Shown piece after piece: positions 1 through 12,790 of a DNA stretch of 64,000 bases. Position 1 is the first letter of the stretch. Every line of letters begins with the position of its first letter. The translations under genes and the position numbers were made by a program. This DNA comes from Paracentrotus lividus (taxonomy: Eukaryota > Echinodermata > Echinoidea > Camarodonta > Echinidae). The DNA lies in the NCBI GenBank assembly GCA_940671915.1, contig CALNVZ010003433.1, positions 16,776,884 through 16,840,883 of the forward strand, written 5' to 3'. The notes under the pieces are model-generated. The model was given only the letters and a program-made list of their open reading frames with translations. It ran no database searches and had not been told where the DNA came from.

Positions 1-514
1 CTAATCCCTTGTCTAGGTCAGCATGAACTTGACCACACAGAAAATTTGAATGTCACCTTCACATGTACCAGCATGTACATGTAGAGGTACATGTATACAT
101 TGTACATGGTCAGTGTCATGGTCAGCATGTCCATGAAGGAAGTGCCCTCAAAACACCTTGACCACTCCCTGTGTTCTATGTGCTTACTATCCTTGACTTA
201 ATCCCTTGAACTGAGCTAACTAGCTCTGAATATCACCTTCATTATCTTTTTGGTGTGTATTTTTAATATGAATGCATCCCCTTCTTTTTATTAATTGAAA
301 TTAGTGACCATAATTTGTAGACATAGTTTGATGTAAGATGAGAATGAAGCCTGCCAAAGTAGAAATTTTGTTCACAAAATTTAATATCATACTCATCTTT
401 AAGAAGTATAGTTCTTAATTCAAAGTTTGTAATAAAATGTCTTTGAACCTGCAATGTGAAGAAGTTTTTCACACAAATTCTAAATATTGTCCCCGCTTTT
501 ATCTCCTTATGCAG
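1..514 (+). other. Intron upstream of the DDIT4-like exon
   Basis: This AT-rich sequence ends in a good acceptor. Positions 63-115 carry a cluster of TACATGTA/GTACATG words. The open frame on the other strand at 263-589 overlaps the exon antisense and shows no protein character. No other feature was seen. Confidence 0.6.
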
Positions 515-984
515 ATGGCCGATGTGTGGATCATTGTGGCAACCATGAGGACTCTGACCAGGACACCAAGATGGCTCAGTTTGTTTCACATCTAATCTTC
601 CACACGCTGAGGAAAGCTAAGGACTCCAAGCATTTCAATGGCAAACTTCTCATCCCCGGCCACCTTCCAGATCACGTCGCTCGCGATGTCTTACTCATGG
701 CACGTGAAGAACCCTGCGGAGTCCGAGGATGCTCATTGGACATTGTGTACGAAGACGGTGATATGTGCAAGAGATTTGGAAGAGTCGCTGTCGACCCAGA
801 CACAGTAACGACTTTTGAAATCACAGTTGTTTTAGGGAGGGACTCGCCAAAATGGTTCTTGTCGAAAATGCAGTCAGTTTTAAGGAACTCTGGAGAGCAG
901 ACCGTTTTGAAATCAAGTTACAAGCTGGTGAAGAATAAACTCTACAGACGGAATGGAAGCCTATGTATCAAGGAAGGATCATAA
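515..984 (+). CDS. DDIT4-like: DDIT4/REDD1-like protein, last coding exon (partial gene)
   Basis: This is the terminal exon of a REDD1 (DNA-damage-inducible transcript 4; fly Scylla/Charybdis) family gene. Family members are small cytosolic stress-induced proteins that inhibit mTORC1 through the TSC complex. The exon follows an acceptor (pyrimidine-rich, TTATGCAG, 511-514) and ends at TAA 982-984. It is entered after the first base of a codon, so the start and N-terminus lie to the left of the window. The 156 residues cover the whole conserved C-terminal domain. Family marks seen: HLPDHVARDVLLMA, then EEPCGVRGCSLDI (EPCG codons at 709-720), the acidic VYEDG turn, the DPDTVTTFEITVVL strand, and YKLVKNKLY (919-945) near the C-terminus. 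Vertebrate REDD1 is about 230 residues, so roughly 75-100 residues should be missing. DDIT4 and DDIT4L cannot be told apart here. Confidence in the family is high. Confidence 0.9.
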
Positions 985-3480
985 ACACTATCAAGGACCT
1001 TTTTTTTACTTTTTCTATGTAAGCGAACTTTGTGGTTATTGCAATAAACTTATCTACATCGAGAATGTTTAATATGGTTAGAGACATGATGGGCATCTGC
1101 AGATATTCTTCCTAATGTCTCTTTTTCTATTTTCCTTTTACATGTCTAGTTACTCTTGTTCACACGAATGTCCACCGCAATATTTTTTTTTAAGTTGTGA
1201 AGACCATGTACATGTATTAACAACTTTATTGTTAATCTCTCAGTATTTGTTTCTTTTGAAGCATATATGTAGTTGGGAGCTCATTGTGCTAGTCTATCGT
1301 TATCTGCTCTGTGCTGCAAAAGAAGTTCTTTAGTTTAATACTGACGTTATTGCTTGCAATGGTTTTGTCTGAAATTCTTATACCATTCCATTTTATATAA
1401 ACGCATCATGTGCATATATGGTGCAACTCAATAAATGCCACTTTTCTTTCTTTCGTTACATTATGGTAACATTGAAAGCATTGATATACATTTTTGTTTT
1501 CATCCTTTTACTTGTGTACATGTATTCAGTACCCATTTAGTCTGCATCAGGCTAATCTGTATTCATAAAGTGTCACTGTTGAACGGTGCAATTGTCGATA
1601 CAATAAGTATGCTGAAGCTGCATACATGTAGTCTTGAAGCTGCATTTTGTTCTCCCTATTAGTTTGTTGACTGACATCTGTCTACGCATATTTTTAAAGT
1701 ACAAAAACATTGCTTAGTGCTAGTACATCATTAGTAAGTATGGAGAGGAAATTGAATGCTGCTGCATAACCAGAAATTGAACTGCCAACTGGATTTAATG
1801 AACCAAACAAAAAGATGGGAGAAAAGGAAGGGTCGAACTTGACCAGTTGATGCAAAAAAATAATATAATGGTCAAAGTTGAGTTGGCAGTTCAAACGTTC
1901 ATGCATTCGATTTGAAATCTATGTATGGCATGCCTACCAAAGATTTTACTTTTGAATTGTACACCATTGTTATCAGGGTAACAGGATAGGTTTTGTGTGT
2001 TCTTTAAGATTTTCTGTTAATGCATCTTTTCTGATAATTCACCAGAATTGAGTATTATTGAAAAAAAATACTTTGTCAGTTTTTCAAACATGTAGACCTA
2101 AACTTTTTAATGTGCTTTGAACTAAGAAATGTACTATTCATAATGATATGCAGTATTAATTACTTAAAAACTTCTGGTTCTATTACAAAGTAAGTTCATG
2201 AATGTAAGTGAAGCACAGGGTTAAGATCTGTCTACCATATAGCTCAAATACCTATAATGCAGGTCCAACATTGACAGACATTACATGGGTTTAAGTACAT
2301 TGTACAAGCTGATGTGTTCAAAGTAATATTTCTGTCAGTTGAGAGCCTGAAAGTTAGTATTGAGTAAAAATGTTTCCTTCATCATTAAATTGCGAAGTTA
2401 AACATATGATGGCACAGTGTTAATTTACCCTGTGCAATGTTGGATTTAGCAAAGTGTAAGAACTGCCTGTTATTTAACTTTAGTTTTTTGTTCTTTTTAT
2501 GAACTCTAATTCTTCCAACTACTACTTAAACCATTATAGAGAAAAGAGTTGATAAGAAATAATTTTTTCATCAAATAAAAGCATCCTGTCTTGGGCTGGT
2601 ATCTAAGAGGATGTTGTGATTAATAATGCTTATGAAAATGTTAAACTCCATTATTTTTATGTCTACTAGATTCTATGCATTGTGTAACTTGTATTACTTA
2701 ATTAGTTTGGATTTTGTTCAACTTTCAACAATCATTTGCAGTCATTGTTGCAAAAAAAATATCATGATTTATACTTCAATTTTTCTTTAAACATAATCTC
2801 TGTTGGTGCCTAAAACCACATGGACAATAAGGCAGGGGTGACGCAATTACAAACCTCTATGGTGCCAGAATAATTGCAAAGCAGGATCTAATTTTAGTAA
2901 TGTGTTTTTCCTAACGCAGGACACATTTTTCAAAAAAAAAAAAAAAAAAAAAATGCGGCGTGGTTTTCTCCATCAATCTGAAGCATGAACTTTGTGGTAA
3001 AATGTGTTTCCTTTAAGCTTCGTGAAGCTGTATAAGTTTGTGTTAAATTTAAAACTTAACTAGTGACATTATGCTGTATAACAGTAGGCCTATCAGACTT
3101 ACACAATTAACTTTGTTTCAGGGGAAGGGAGGGTCTTTGGGATTTTTCTACATTGTTTGTTCAAAGGTAATTTTTGTCAATTGATAAGCTTTACAGCAGT
3201 AAACTACATATTAGAACCTGTTTTATTACCCTATCTGATCTTTGTCATTATGTGACTATTGTTATTCTGAAATAATGCCCTTTTCCAAGATGCTTTTATA
3301 CTTTCTACTGTGTTTCTGTGCGGACATGATTTTGTTTAAATGTCTACGCTTATAACAACCGCAGATTTCATCTGATTTGCTACCAGTCGATGTGAACATT
3401 CAATATGTTTTCATGTGAATAATATGCAATAAAATATGTGAATAAAATGATAAAAACTCTAATTATGTCTTAAAATGTTT
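985..3480 (+). other. DDIT4-like 3' UTR and downstream region, with candidate poly(A) signals
   Basis: Non-coding AT-rich sequence follows the stop codon. AATAAA hexamers on the + strand lie at 1043, 1430, 2574, 3428 and 3441. Any of these could end the transcript, and the last pair would give a 3' UTR of about 2.5 kb. A run of A's lies at 2932-2953. Apart from poly(A) signals, scattered ATTTA words and short homopolymers nothing was recognised. Confidence 0.5.
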
Positions 3481-3612
3481 GTTTGTTTTCAATGTTTGGC
3501 TAATACTGTATCCAATGGTTTACAATGTAGGTTACGCAAAACATAAAAGTATGACATCCAAAGATTTTTTTAATTACCTTTAATGCCACTCCTTGTGGAA
3601 ATAGCCAAATTG

Positions 3613-3850
3613 AAAGAGAGAGAGAGTGGGGGGGGGAGAGATAAATAAACAGATTGACAAAGAGAGAGAGAGAGAGAGGAGAATAAACAGATTATCATTA
3701 AGAGAGAGAATTAAATTAATTGATACGATAAAGAGAGAGAGAGAGAAATAAACATTGATAAAGAGAGAAAATATACAGATTAATAAAGAGAGAGAGAGAA
3801 AGAAATAAACAGATTGATAAAGAGAGGGAGAAATAAACCGATCGACAAAA
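3613..3850. repeat. GA-rich minisatellite
   Basis: Irregular tandem units of about 25-35 bp pair a (GA)n tract with AAATAAACAGATTGATAAAG. At least six units are visible. Long Leu/Ser-rich antisense open frames here are translations of the simple repeat, not genes. Confidence 0.8.
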
Positions 3851-4216
3851 GGACAAAGAAATATTGAGGAAGAAAGACTGCACCTGATGACACGCCTTTT
3901 GGAAATGCAAAAATAGAGAGAAATAATAGATTGGCAAAGAAAGAGTCGGAAAAACATGTAGATAAATGAAACAACATATTGATAGAAAATAGAGCAAAGA
4001 CCGATTCCTCACCAACATGAAACCAATCAAAAGACTGGCAAATAGTCGTGGTCAATCAAAAGGTTTGTCAATGAGTAATAAAGAGTTACACAATCCAGAA
4101 TAAAAAGAGAATCACGAGTTTACAGTTACGAGTTAATATTAAGTGGTTTTTACATAAGAGATCAAGAAATGTCCAACTAATTTCAACTAAAGGAACTGAA
4201 ACTCAGGATTTATCGT

Positions 4217-4251
4217 CATGGAGCTGAAAGGGTGTCTTTTTCAGCTCCATG
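4217..4251. repeat. Short perfect hairpin
   Basis: Arms CATGGAGCTGAAA and TTTCAGCTCCATG (13 bp each) are separated by 9 bases. No transcript or terminator context is visible. Confidence 0.6.
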
Positions 4252-4259
4252 CATGATGT

Positions 4260-7200
4260 CATTTCTTGCACTTAAATGGTTTACCACAATCCCACAATGT
4301 TTCCTTTTTCTTATAATTAGTTTCCTGGTAGGCTACATGAATTTCACAATCTCTTGATGAACCAAGTAGGCAAGCCTAACTTTTTTGATGAAACTCGAAT
4401 TAACGTGAGTGTGTCGCTTGGGGATGAAAATAGATAGGCCAGCCCCCCAAAAATGATGAAGCACAGTCAGATTGCGAATACAATGTCTTTCATTAAAAAA
4501 ATTTATCGTGGATCAATTTTCAATTCTTTCGCCCAAATGAATTTTGGGATTTCGATATACGCTACTGTATTATCTATTAATAAATGAATAAATTTATGAT
4601 TGGAATATAGGCTTGTGATAGTCCAAATCCATTTTGACAAATTGCGAAATTCTCATTTCTTGTAAAGTTATATAAACGATTATGTAACAGACCCGAGTTA
4701 TATACGTAAAAACGTGTCCCATGTCGTCATATTTATAGGCCTATAGCATGCCAATACCGGTGAGCATTTTCCCTTTTTGGGGTGAAAGTTCTTCCTTTTT
4801 TTTAATTATTTTTTTTTAAATAATAATATTTATGTAAAGTTCCTCCATTTCTATTATTTTCTTCTTTATATCATGGATACTAGTATTATCCATGTTTATA
4901 TCGATGACACCTACATTTAAAATGTATGATTTCAACCTTAAAAAAAAAAAAAAAAAGCAACTACCTGGATATGCATATAGGCTACCCCTGGAGATAAAAG
5001 ACTTTATTTTAGGCTCAGGTTATTCTTAAATAGTAGGCCTAATTGTTATGGTCACTAATATCTAATATTATGGGCTGCGGACAGGTCCTAAATTATTGTA
5101 CATATTCCTAACTGAATTGTTGATATGGCTGTGACAAGCTTAGAAAGTTTTTAAATAGTAAAAAAATCTTGAAAAAAAAAAAATCCTTTTTAGTAAAGTC
5201 TGTGCTCGTAGACTACTAAATCCATATCATGTTCCGAAACTTCACCCAATTTTAGCGACCCCTTGCTTGATGGTGACGTCAAGGAACTAGGTGTTTGGCC
5301 CAAGAAGAAGGGTGTGAAGGGCTAATAAATTGCCCCTTTCATTTTTTGTATGTACTCATTTTTTTTTTTTTTTTTCAAAAATATTTAATATCATGGGTCG
5401 GTAAATTTGAAGAGGAATGTTGGCAAATCGTTTTCGAAACCCCCATTTTTTTTTAAAGATTAATTTCTAATTGATATGCAAAAAAATATTCGGGGGAAAA
5501 AATGGTCGCCTCCCCCACCCCTTCAAAAGGCTATAGTGACGCCCATTATTGGATGGAATCGTACCGTACCAGCACGTGCATGGTGGGGTTGGCAAGGAGG
5601 CATGTAGGATTCACCCACACCTCCCCCTTTCATGCCCTTCCCATCTCCCCTTCCGAATTCCTGTGAAAGTCATGAAAGCGTTTGATTTGATTTGATATCA
5701 GTATGTAATCAAGTTTGGAAATTTTCCTCCTTAAAATAGGAATATGTGGAAAAACGTATGAAAAAATGTCGTTTTAAGGAGAATTTTTTTTAACTGTAAG
5801 CCCACTCCCCTTTATATCATTTTCCCCCTCTCTTATTTTTATTTTCTGTAAAAAGTTCGATTCATATCATGCGTATAAGCCGTTCTCTTAACTTAACAAA
5901 AACAATTTGAAGAGAGAAATATACTTTTATTTATTTTGAAATCCACCCTTTTATGTTATCCACCCTTTCATCTTTGTCATTTTCTTTCTTTTAATTATGA
6001 CTCGTTTACTATGCATTATCTGGACTTCAAAAAATATTTTGCTATTTAATCTAACTTTATATTTTTTTGTCTTGTACGTCTATCTGAATTAAATGTCATA
6101 ATTCTAATACACAATGCGTCATAATTGGCATTTTTTCTTGCAAATATCATGATTGTTCTTCAATTTTGCTTCATTAAGAACAATGTAGTCATATACGACA
6201 AAAATACGTTTTATATATACCGTTTGTTTTGGCATTATTCGCATGCTTCTTGAGCAATTTCAACGAATATTATTAGGCAGAAAAAGGAGCCCCCTTTTTC
6301 ACATAGCTTTGGATACGCCACTGCCAGGAAAAACCATTATCAAATCGTACCATGCTTGACGTTGCATTAGCTTTCTTGATCTTTGAACTTTACGTAGTCA
6401 AGACAATGTAACTGAAACCGATTTTGTATGTAAATTTGACAATTATATTGTGTCTATTTGCTCGAAGCACCTGGACAATCACCGATACATCACCCCACTC
6501 CAGGGGCGGATCCAAGAATTGAAAATATGGGCAAGTCGAGGGGCAGTCAGAAATTTTGGGAAAATAGGGGGCGTGGCCGAAAATGTTGTGATAACAAAAT
6601 TATGAACGTTCGTTCAATAAGTGGTTTTAAAAAAATAACACTCCTGTTATGCCCTATATCCGCTACTGCCACCTTTCCCAAATTATTGATAATTTCCCCA
6701 ATTTTACCCTCTTAATGGCAGCCTCTTTGATGTTCATTCAGGAGTTTCATATTTCTGTTTATTCTTGAATTTGACTTGATATGAACGTTTCCTTGTTTTA
6801 CTTATTTCCCGTATATAGGCCATAATTATGTCCGTCTAAAATATTTTCGGGTGATCCTTTTATGAATGGTCCATTTTGATGCTCTGTTCCTTGGTTAACA
6901 GAGTAAATTTTCAGTTATCCGCCCAAAAATTGAATATATGCATTTATGACAGAAGTCATGATCATACACAGTAATTTCCACAAGATAAAATAACGTCGAT
7001 TTAGATTTTCAAAGGGTCCAAAGATTACTAACGTGAAAATGCCGTCCCTTTTTTTTTTTTTTTTTTTTTTATTAGTAGTGTTCAACTTTATTTGTTTCTT
7101 GTAGCATTATCTGTACGCCTTTATATTTAATATGTACGTGGGTGTGTGTTCTTTTGATAACCACTGTACAATATTAATGTATGCTCAAGTTTTATGACTT

Positions 7201-7550
7201 ACTTTGAAGAAGAAAAAGTTAAAACCATATTAAATACCCATATAAGATTGTTAGAATATATTACTTCGTTCGAACTGTCCAATAACTTTGGCTTACAATG
7301 AAGTCATATACGTCCCCTCAACAATATTATTAGTTTTATTCTGGTCCTCCAAAGTTTTGCACCCCTCGTCTCCCGAACTTATAATTAGGCCTATTTGTAT
7401 TTTCCGTGCCGATTTTCATGGTATACACCACAATTTATTATTTTCTTTCGATTCCTGATTTAATTTGTGATTTTAATTTTTTTTTTATCAGTGTTAAATT
7501 TGCAAGGAAGTGGTCAAAAAGGATTTATGAAAGAGACCCATTTTATTTTA
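4260..7550. other. Intergenic AT-rich region, no gene recognised
   Basis: Long homopolymer tracts occur (for example T runs near 5360 and 7041-7062), along with short fragments of dispersed repeats. One is GGGGCGGATCCA at about 6493 and another is the opposed GGATACGCCACTGCCAGG at about 6310, which read like the two ends of hAT-type elements. Open frames up to about 85 codons have no protein character. Confidence 0.5.
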
Positions 7551-7561
7551 CAAGATGGTCA

Positions 7562-7602
7562 AACTCAGGTGACGTAATTTACGAAATTACGTCACCTGAG
7601 TT
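7562..7602. repeat. Perfect 19-bp-arm palindrome with paired TGACGTAA sites
   Basis: The arms at 7562-7580 and 7584-7602 are exact reverse complements around the 3-base centre ACG. Each arm holds TGACGTAA/TTACGTCA, a CRE/ATF-type half-site. It lies in intergenic DNA about 9.7 kb upstream of the CPSF1 start. Confidence 0.85.
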
Positions 7603-7789
7603 CGCTGTAATAAACTAATCATGATTCTTACTTGTAACTTGCTGTGGTAAAAAAAAGGGTATACCCTATGGTATTTTCCAATAGCGCGGTGATTATCTTG
7701 ACAAATGATATGCCCTACCACCAATAAGATAAACGCACAGTCTTCTCTTATATGTATGATATGGTTCTGACTTCTGAGACAACTATGCC

Positions 7790-7915
7790 CCTAGCCCTTG
7801 GAAAGTTACCCCGGTCAACTACTCACGCCAAAAATCTGCCACCATAACCCTATAAAGGCTTTGGGGTAATGAGTTGTCCTGGGGTTAATTATTGTCCTGG
7901 TACGGAATAATATAC
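7790..7915. repeat. Dispersed repeat with opposed ACAACTACTC / GAGTTGTCCTGG words
   Basis: This segment resembles 19540-19670. In both, TTACCCCGG(A/T)CAACTA is followed after about 60-80 bp by an inverted match ending in TTGTCCTGG(T/G)A. The repeat is short, non-coding and partly palindromic. Confidence 0.5.
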
Positions 7916-8456
7916 ATGGTCAAATTAATGATAGCGGATCCAGACAGGGGTGCATGTGAAACCCACGTGCATTTCCCTAATAATATATAGAGAGGCAGCA
8001 TTTTGTTGTAGCCTAGCTGTATATGTATTGATTACATATTAATTGTATCCAAATTTGTTGAGGACTCTAAAAGAGAAAACAATCAACTTCAAATCGTTTT
8101 TACCAACGGAACCAGAACCTATCAGTATTAGGTCTATATCCCGAAGGAGAGATTGAGAGATTATCTAAAGTTTCCCTACTCAAAAAGAAAAAAAAAATAG
8201 TACAAAGAAAAGCCAAATAATAACATCGTATGTCATGTGACATCTTTAGCTCTTTCTCATGACTATAAGCCTATATCTTATGTATTATTACATAACAATC
8301 ACGTGTTATTTTGCAATAACAAAAACGATTATTTTGAAGACCGTTCGTTGGACTCGTGCCAGTTGGAAAATGGGTTATGTAACTTGTATAGTATCTCTTG
8401 ATTACCTCAAAAAGTAAATATTTGGGTTAGTTCTGCGAAATTATAAAACGATCTCT

Positions 8457-8496
<40 letters not shown>
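8457..8496. repeat. (TC)n microsatellite
   Basis: A nearly uninterrupted CT dinucleotide run. Confidence 0.9.
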
Positions 8497-8498
<2 letters not shown>

Positions 8499-8614
8499 AA
8501 TAACACTGAGGAGGTTAAAAGGAGAGCTTTAAATAGAGATTAATTTATGATGAGTGAAAATAAGTGAACAATTTGATATATCATTCATGATAGTACTTAA
8601 AAATTTGAGATATA

Positions 8615-9178
8615 CACTGTTAGAAAAAATTTAACAAGTTGTTTAAAATCTTAAACAACTGCGTGTTAACCGGTGAATCGCACAGCGTCGTTTAAAAATT
8701 AAACAACCTGTAGTTGTTTAAAACTTTAACACTCTTGTTGTTTAAAAGTTTAAACAACCTGTTGTTTAAAATATCAACAGTATTGTTTACCGCTTCTCCC
8801 CAAAAATAAAAACGCTCCAACTTTTGGTTAACGCGGCCGGGTATCGAACGCATGATCCTCCGATTATATGGCAGACGCTCTTATATCCACTGAGCCAACA
8901 CATCGGTATATACACTTACGTAATGTGTGAGGCAATATTCCTTCGACATGCGATTGAAATGTTGCTCCGATTTATTAGCTCATGACTATCACGTGACATT
9001 TGCCTCCGCCTGTTTAAACAAAACTGTTTAATCTAATCTTTAACCAGGTCTTGTCTAAGGCTATAAAACCTCGCTTTTCCGGTTTTAAACAACAATGTTT
9101 AAGTATTAAACAAAAATGTTTAACTTTAAACCAACATTTTTATAAACAGCGAAATTTTTAAACCGCGTTCTAACAGTG
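8615..9178. mobile_element. CACTG-ended MITE, copy A (564 bp)
   Basis: The ends are CACTGTTAGAA and TTCTAACAGTG, flanked on both sides by TA (8613-8614 and 9179-9180). The interior repeats TTGTTTAAA/TTTAAACAA words in both orientations near both ends, a layout seen in CACTA-type elements with subterminal repeats. There is no coding capacity. A tRNA-like segment lies inside on the - strand. The superfamily call (CACTA/EnSpm-like) rests only on the terminal bases and the 2-bp duplication. Confidence 0.75.
8834..8908 (-). repeat. tRNA-derived segment with pol III A and B boxes
   Basis: Read on the - strand, TTGGCTCAGTGGATA matches a D-arm/A box and GTTCGATACCC matches a T-arm/B box about 45 bp further on. 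The acceptor stem does not pair, so this is a SINE-like or decayed tRNA sequence rather than a working tRNA. Confidence 0.55.
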
Positions 9179-9343
9179 TACACATTCATAGGGAACAGAA
9201 ATTTCATGGGTAACTTTCATGTACCGGTCCCTTTGATGTAATCCATGGAGGATTATCGTTTATGCCGCCCCCTCCATATTCGATATAAATGCGTGAACAA
9301 AATAATGAACAGGTCAAAGTGAACGGTTTATTATAATATTATA

Positions 9344-9858
9344 CACTGTTAGAAAATTTCTCCTTAAAAAACAGGAAAGTTCCTGCAGCAGAATCTTGAG
9401 AACACCAGTAATCTTACTGCACAAATTTGCAGTGAAATTACAGAAAATTGGTATATGAGGAGTGAAAATTTACAAATTTTCTTTTTTTAAACAGACCTGT
9501 TCTGTTAATTTGCAGAAAATTCCTGTTATAAAAATATACAGAATGATTCTGTCATACATATACAGAATAATTCTGTATGCAGCAGAGTCTCGAGAACACC
9601 AGTAATCTTACTGCTCAATTGGTAACACAATTTACAGTAAAAAAACAGTACAATTACAGAAAGATGGTATTTGGGGTATGTAAATTTACAAATTTCCTGT
9701 AATAAAAAGCCTTTTTCCTTTTAAAGAGCAGACCTGTTCTGTTAAATTTAAGAAAATTTCCCGTAATAAAAGTACACAGAATTATATTATCATACATAAT
9801 ACAGAACGGTTTTGTATTTTTCTCTCTGTAAAATCTTCTGTTTTTTTTTCTAACAGTG
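9344..9858. mobile_element. CACTG-ended MITE, copy B (515 bp)
   Basis: It shares ends with copy A (CACTGTTAGAAAA and TTTTCTAACAGTG, TA on both flanks at 9342-9343 and 9859-9860) but its interior is unrelated. The interior holds an internal duplication: a 40-bp segment starting CAGCAGAATCTTGAG near 9387 recurs near 9580. It also carries several ACAGAATNATTCTGT palindromes. Confidence 0.75.
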
Positions 9859-10000
9859 TATTTTGGTTAATACCAATGGTGATAGGGAAAATGATTCAGG
9901 AAACTCAAGACAAAGTTCATTTGATAAACTTCGATTACAACTTATTCCCTCTTTACAAGCCACTTACCACATAAATCGAGAGATAGATGGAGAGAGAGAC

Positions 10001-10031
<31 letters not shown>

Positions 10032-10881
10032 AAAAATAACCGTACCTCAAAAAAAAGGATTTAACCGAAAGAATAGACTAAAATTAAAATCATTCCTCGT
10101 TTTCCGGAACACATTTAAAACAAAAACAACTTTTAAAAAAAATCAACCTAAAGGTAAATGATGTACATTCATATAATATTGTACGAAAATATATAGGGAA
10201 AAAAAAAAAAAAAAAAAAAAAAAACCTGCTGAAACTAGTATAGGCCTTATTTATTTTTGTCACGGATTGGTTCTTTTGCATTTGAAGTTCGAAATCTGCT
10301 CATATTCTGACTCGACTGGGTTGAGGTGGCGCTATCACCGTCACCTTCTTCGGCAAGGTCTATAGTGAAACGTAGAAAGATGCAGTAAAACCAGAATAAA
10401 TTCAATCCTAACATTATTTTCGACCCAATATTGGCGGACACAAGAAATAGAAATATTGGTTGCAGCCTGGAAATTGTAAATGGCCTTTTGTACTGTATAA
10501 TGTATTAAGTGTATTCCTTAGGCTTGTGAATAGGGGCCTAAGTTTAATGAGAGCTTTCTAAAAAAAAAAAAAAAAAAAAAAAAGGGTTGCTCCACCAGGG
10601 CTCCACCGCCTAGATCTACCACTTATCAAATTGAATATTTACAAAACATTTAACATTGAAAGCAAAGCAAAACATAAACAGAACACATTATTATTTCAAA
10701 CCTTTAACCGTAGGCATAACAGGTCAGAGCATAAGTTAACAGGATAATAGTTTAATATTTCTCTTCTTCCTCCAAGATATTACTAGTATTTCAAGTCGTT
10801 ATTCGACATTATAACAGCTCGGAGAAGCGGAAGGCTATCAGGCGCAGATCCAGGGGGGCCGATGGGCCCGGCCCCACCCCC

Positions 10882-10928
<47 letters not shown>

Positions 10929-11215
10929 AGAAAAAGGGAGAAAGAAGGGAAAAGGGAGAGAAAAGAAGAAAAAGAAAGAAAGAACAGGGAACAAAGCCCG
11001 ATGCTTGTACAATATTCGCAAAATTTTATTCAATAAGAAGCGCGAAATAGGCCTAATTGGGTTCTAAACGACCATAACTAAGGCCTTTAATGTGGGGGGA
11101 GGGTCCACGAGGCCGATTTTCTCATTTTTTAAGAAACAGAAATACATTACTGAAGAAAAGTAAAAATAAGGAAGAAATATTTAAAACTAAAATTTCAAAA
11201 TTTCACAAAGAAAAG
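9859..11215. other. Intergenic, simple repeats only
   Basis: It holds (GA)n at 9975-10030, A runs at 10200-10224 and 10561-10583, and a C-rich/A49 junction at 10870-10926. The junction is preceded by CGCAGATCCAGGGGGGCC, an hAT-like dispersed end. No gene was recognised. Confidence 0.5.
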
Positions 11216-11329
11216 AGGCTTCGTGGACCCTCGGCCTAGTGGGCCCTCGGCTTCGATGGAAAATAGTCGGCCTCGTGGGAATACCAGAAAGTGCCCCTTT
11301 ATTTATTCCATATATTCCATATATTTTTT

Positions 11330-12790
11330 AAAACCCAACTTTTCAGCTCGCGCTTCGCGCTCGCGGATACTAAATCATAATGCACAAATAACTCAAATCT
11401 TGAGCTCAAAATTTTCGGCTCGCGCTTCGCGCTCGCACATAGGCCTACCATTTTAGTAGGGTATAATGCACAATTAAGTCAAAATTTTCAGCTCACGCTT
11501 CGCGCTCGCGGATACTAAATAGGGTTTTTAATACACAATCATCTACAATTATTTATGCTTAAAAGTGCCCCTTTATTCATTCTATATATCTTTTAAAACC
11601 CCAAATTTTCGGCTTGCGCTTCGCACTCGCAGACACCAATCTAGTAGGGTATATAATATAATACACAATTAACTCAAAATTTTACCTCAAAATTTTCAGC
11701 TCGCGCTCCGCGCTCGCGGATACTAAATAGGATATGTAATACACAGTTATCTACGATTTTTAATACTAAAAAATGCCCCTTTATTTATTCCAAATATATC
11801 TTTTAAAACCCCAAATTTTCGGCTCGCGCTTCGCGCTCGCGGATACCAAATAGGGTCTATAATACACAATTATCTACAATTATTTATGCTAGAAAGTGCC
11901 CCTTTATTTTTCTTATATCTTTTAAAACCAAAATTTCGGCTCCGCTTCGCGTCGCAGTCACCAATTAAGTAAGGTAGTATAATATAATCACAATTTAACT
12001 CCAATTTTACCCAAAATGTTCAGCTCGCGCTTCGCTGCTCGCGATGATAAATGGGTCTATAATACATAATTATCTCGATAGTTAGAAAGTGCCCTTTATT
12101 TATTCCATATTCTTTTTAAACCGAAAAATTTTCGGCTCACCTTGCGCCTCGCTGACATGTTGTACTAACATAAATGCACAAAATAACTCGAATTTTTACC
12201 TCATATTTTACAGCTCGCGCTTTCGCGCCGCGGATTCTAAATAAGGTCTAATAAACCAATTATCTAAAAATAATAGCAGAAATTGCCCTTTTATTTATTC
12301 CTTATATCCTTTTAAAATCCCAAATTTTTCGGCTCGCGCTTTTTGCTCGGGATACTAAATCATATGCACAAAACAAATTAGTTGAGCTCAAAATTTTTCG
12401 GCTCGCGCTTCGCGCTCGAGATACCATTTATTAGGGGTATGATGCACAATTACTCAAATTTTTTACCTCAAGTTTTAATCTCATGGTGGCAATTTATACA
12501 TATCAAACCACTAAGTTTAGGTTAAAATATACCGATTTTTTTTTTGGTACGTATTTAGTTTTTTGTTCCATTGTTTTAAATTCCTCGTTTAAGATCAGAA
12601 TTGGCCTATATCTCGGGAAATGTTAGCTGCCGCTTCGCGCTCGCGGATACTAAGAGGGCTATAAGAATATTATCTCACGATTTTAGTACTAGAAAGTGTC
12701 CTTTATTTATTTCCATAATATCTTTTAAAACCGAATTTTGCCGCGTCACGCTTCGCCTCGCTGACATGTCTGATACTAAACCATAATAGA
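11330..12790. repeat. GCTCGCGCTTCGCGCTCGC satellite, left block
   Basis: A near-palindromic 19-bp GC-rich core recurs every 70-120 bp in AT-rich spacers (cores near 11345, 11420, 11492, 11613, 11699, 11822, 12022, 12216, 12333, 12402, 12630). The spacers alternate between ATACTAAAT...AATACACAATTATCTA and AAAGTGCCCCTTTATTTATTCC types. From about 12207 a larger unit of about 600 bp can be seen that recurs to the right of the LINE insertion. Many cores after 11930 carry single-base deletions. Confidence 0.85.

Noticed and set aside
6458-6715. Possible 85-codon gene
   Set aside because: No protein character. It overlaps a GGGGCGGATCCA dispersed-repeat start and has no splice or promoter context.
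10809-11050. Poly-Lys / poly-Phe open frames
   Set aside because: They translate an A49 homopolymer and A/G-rich flank.
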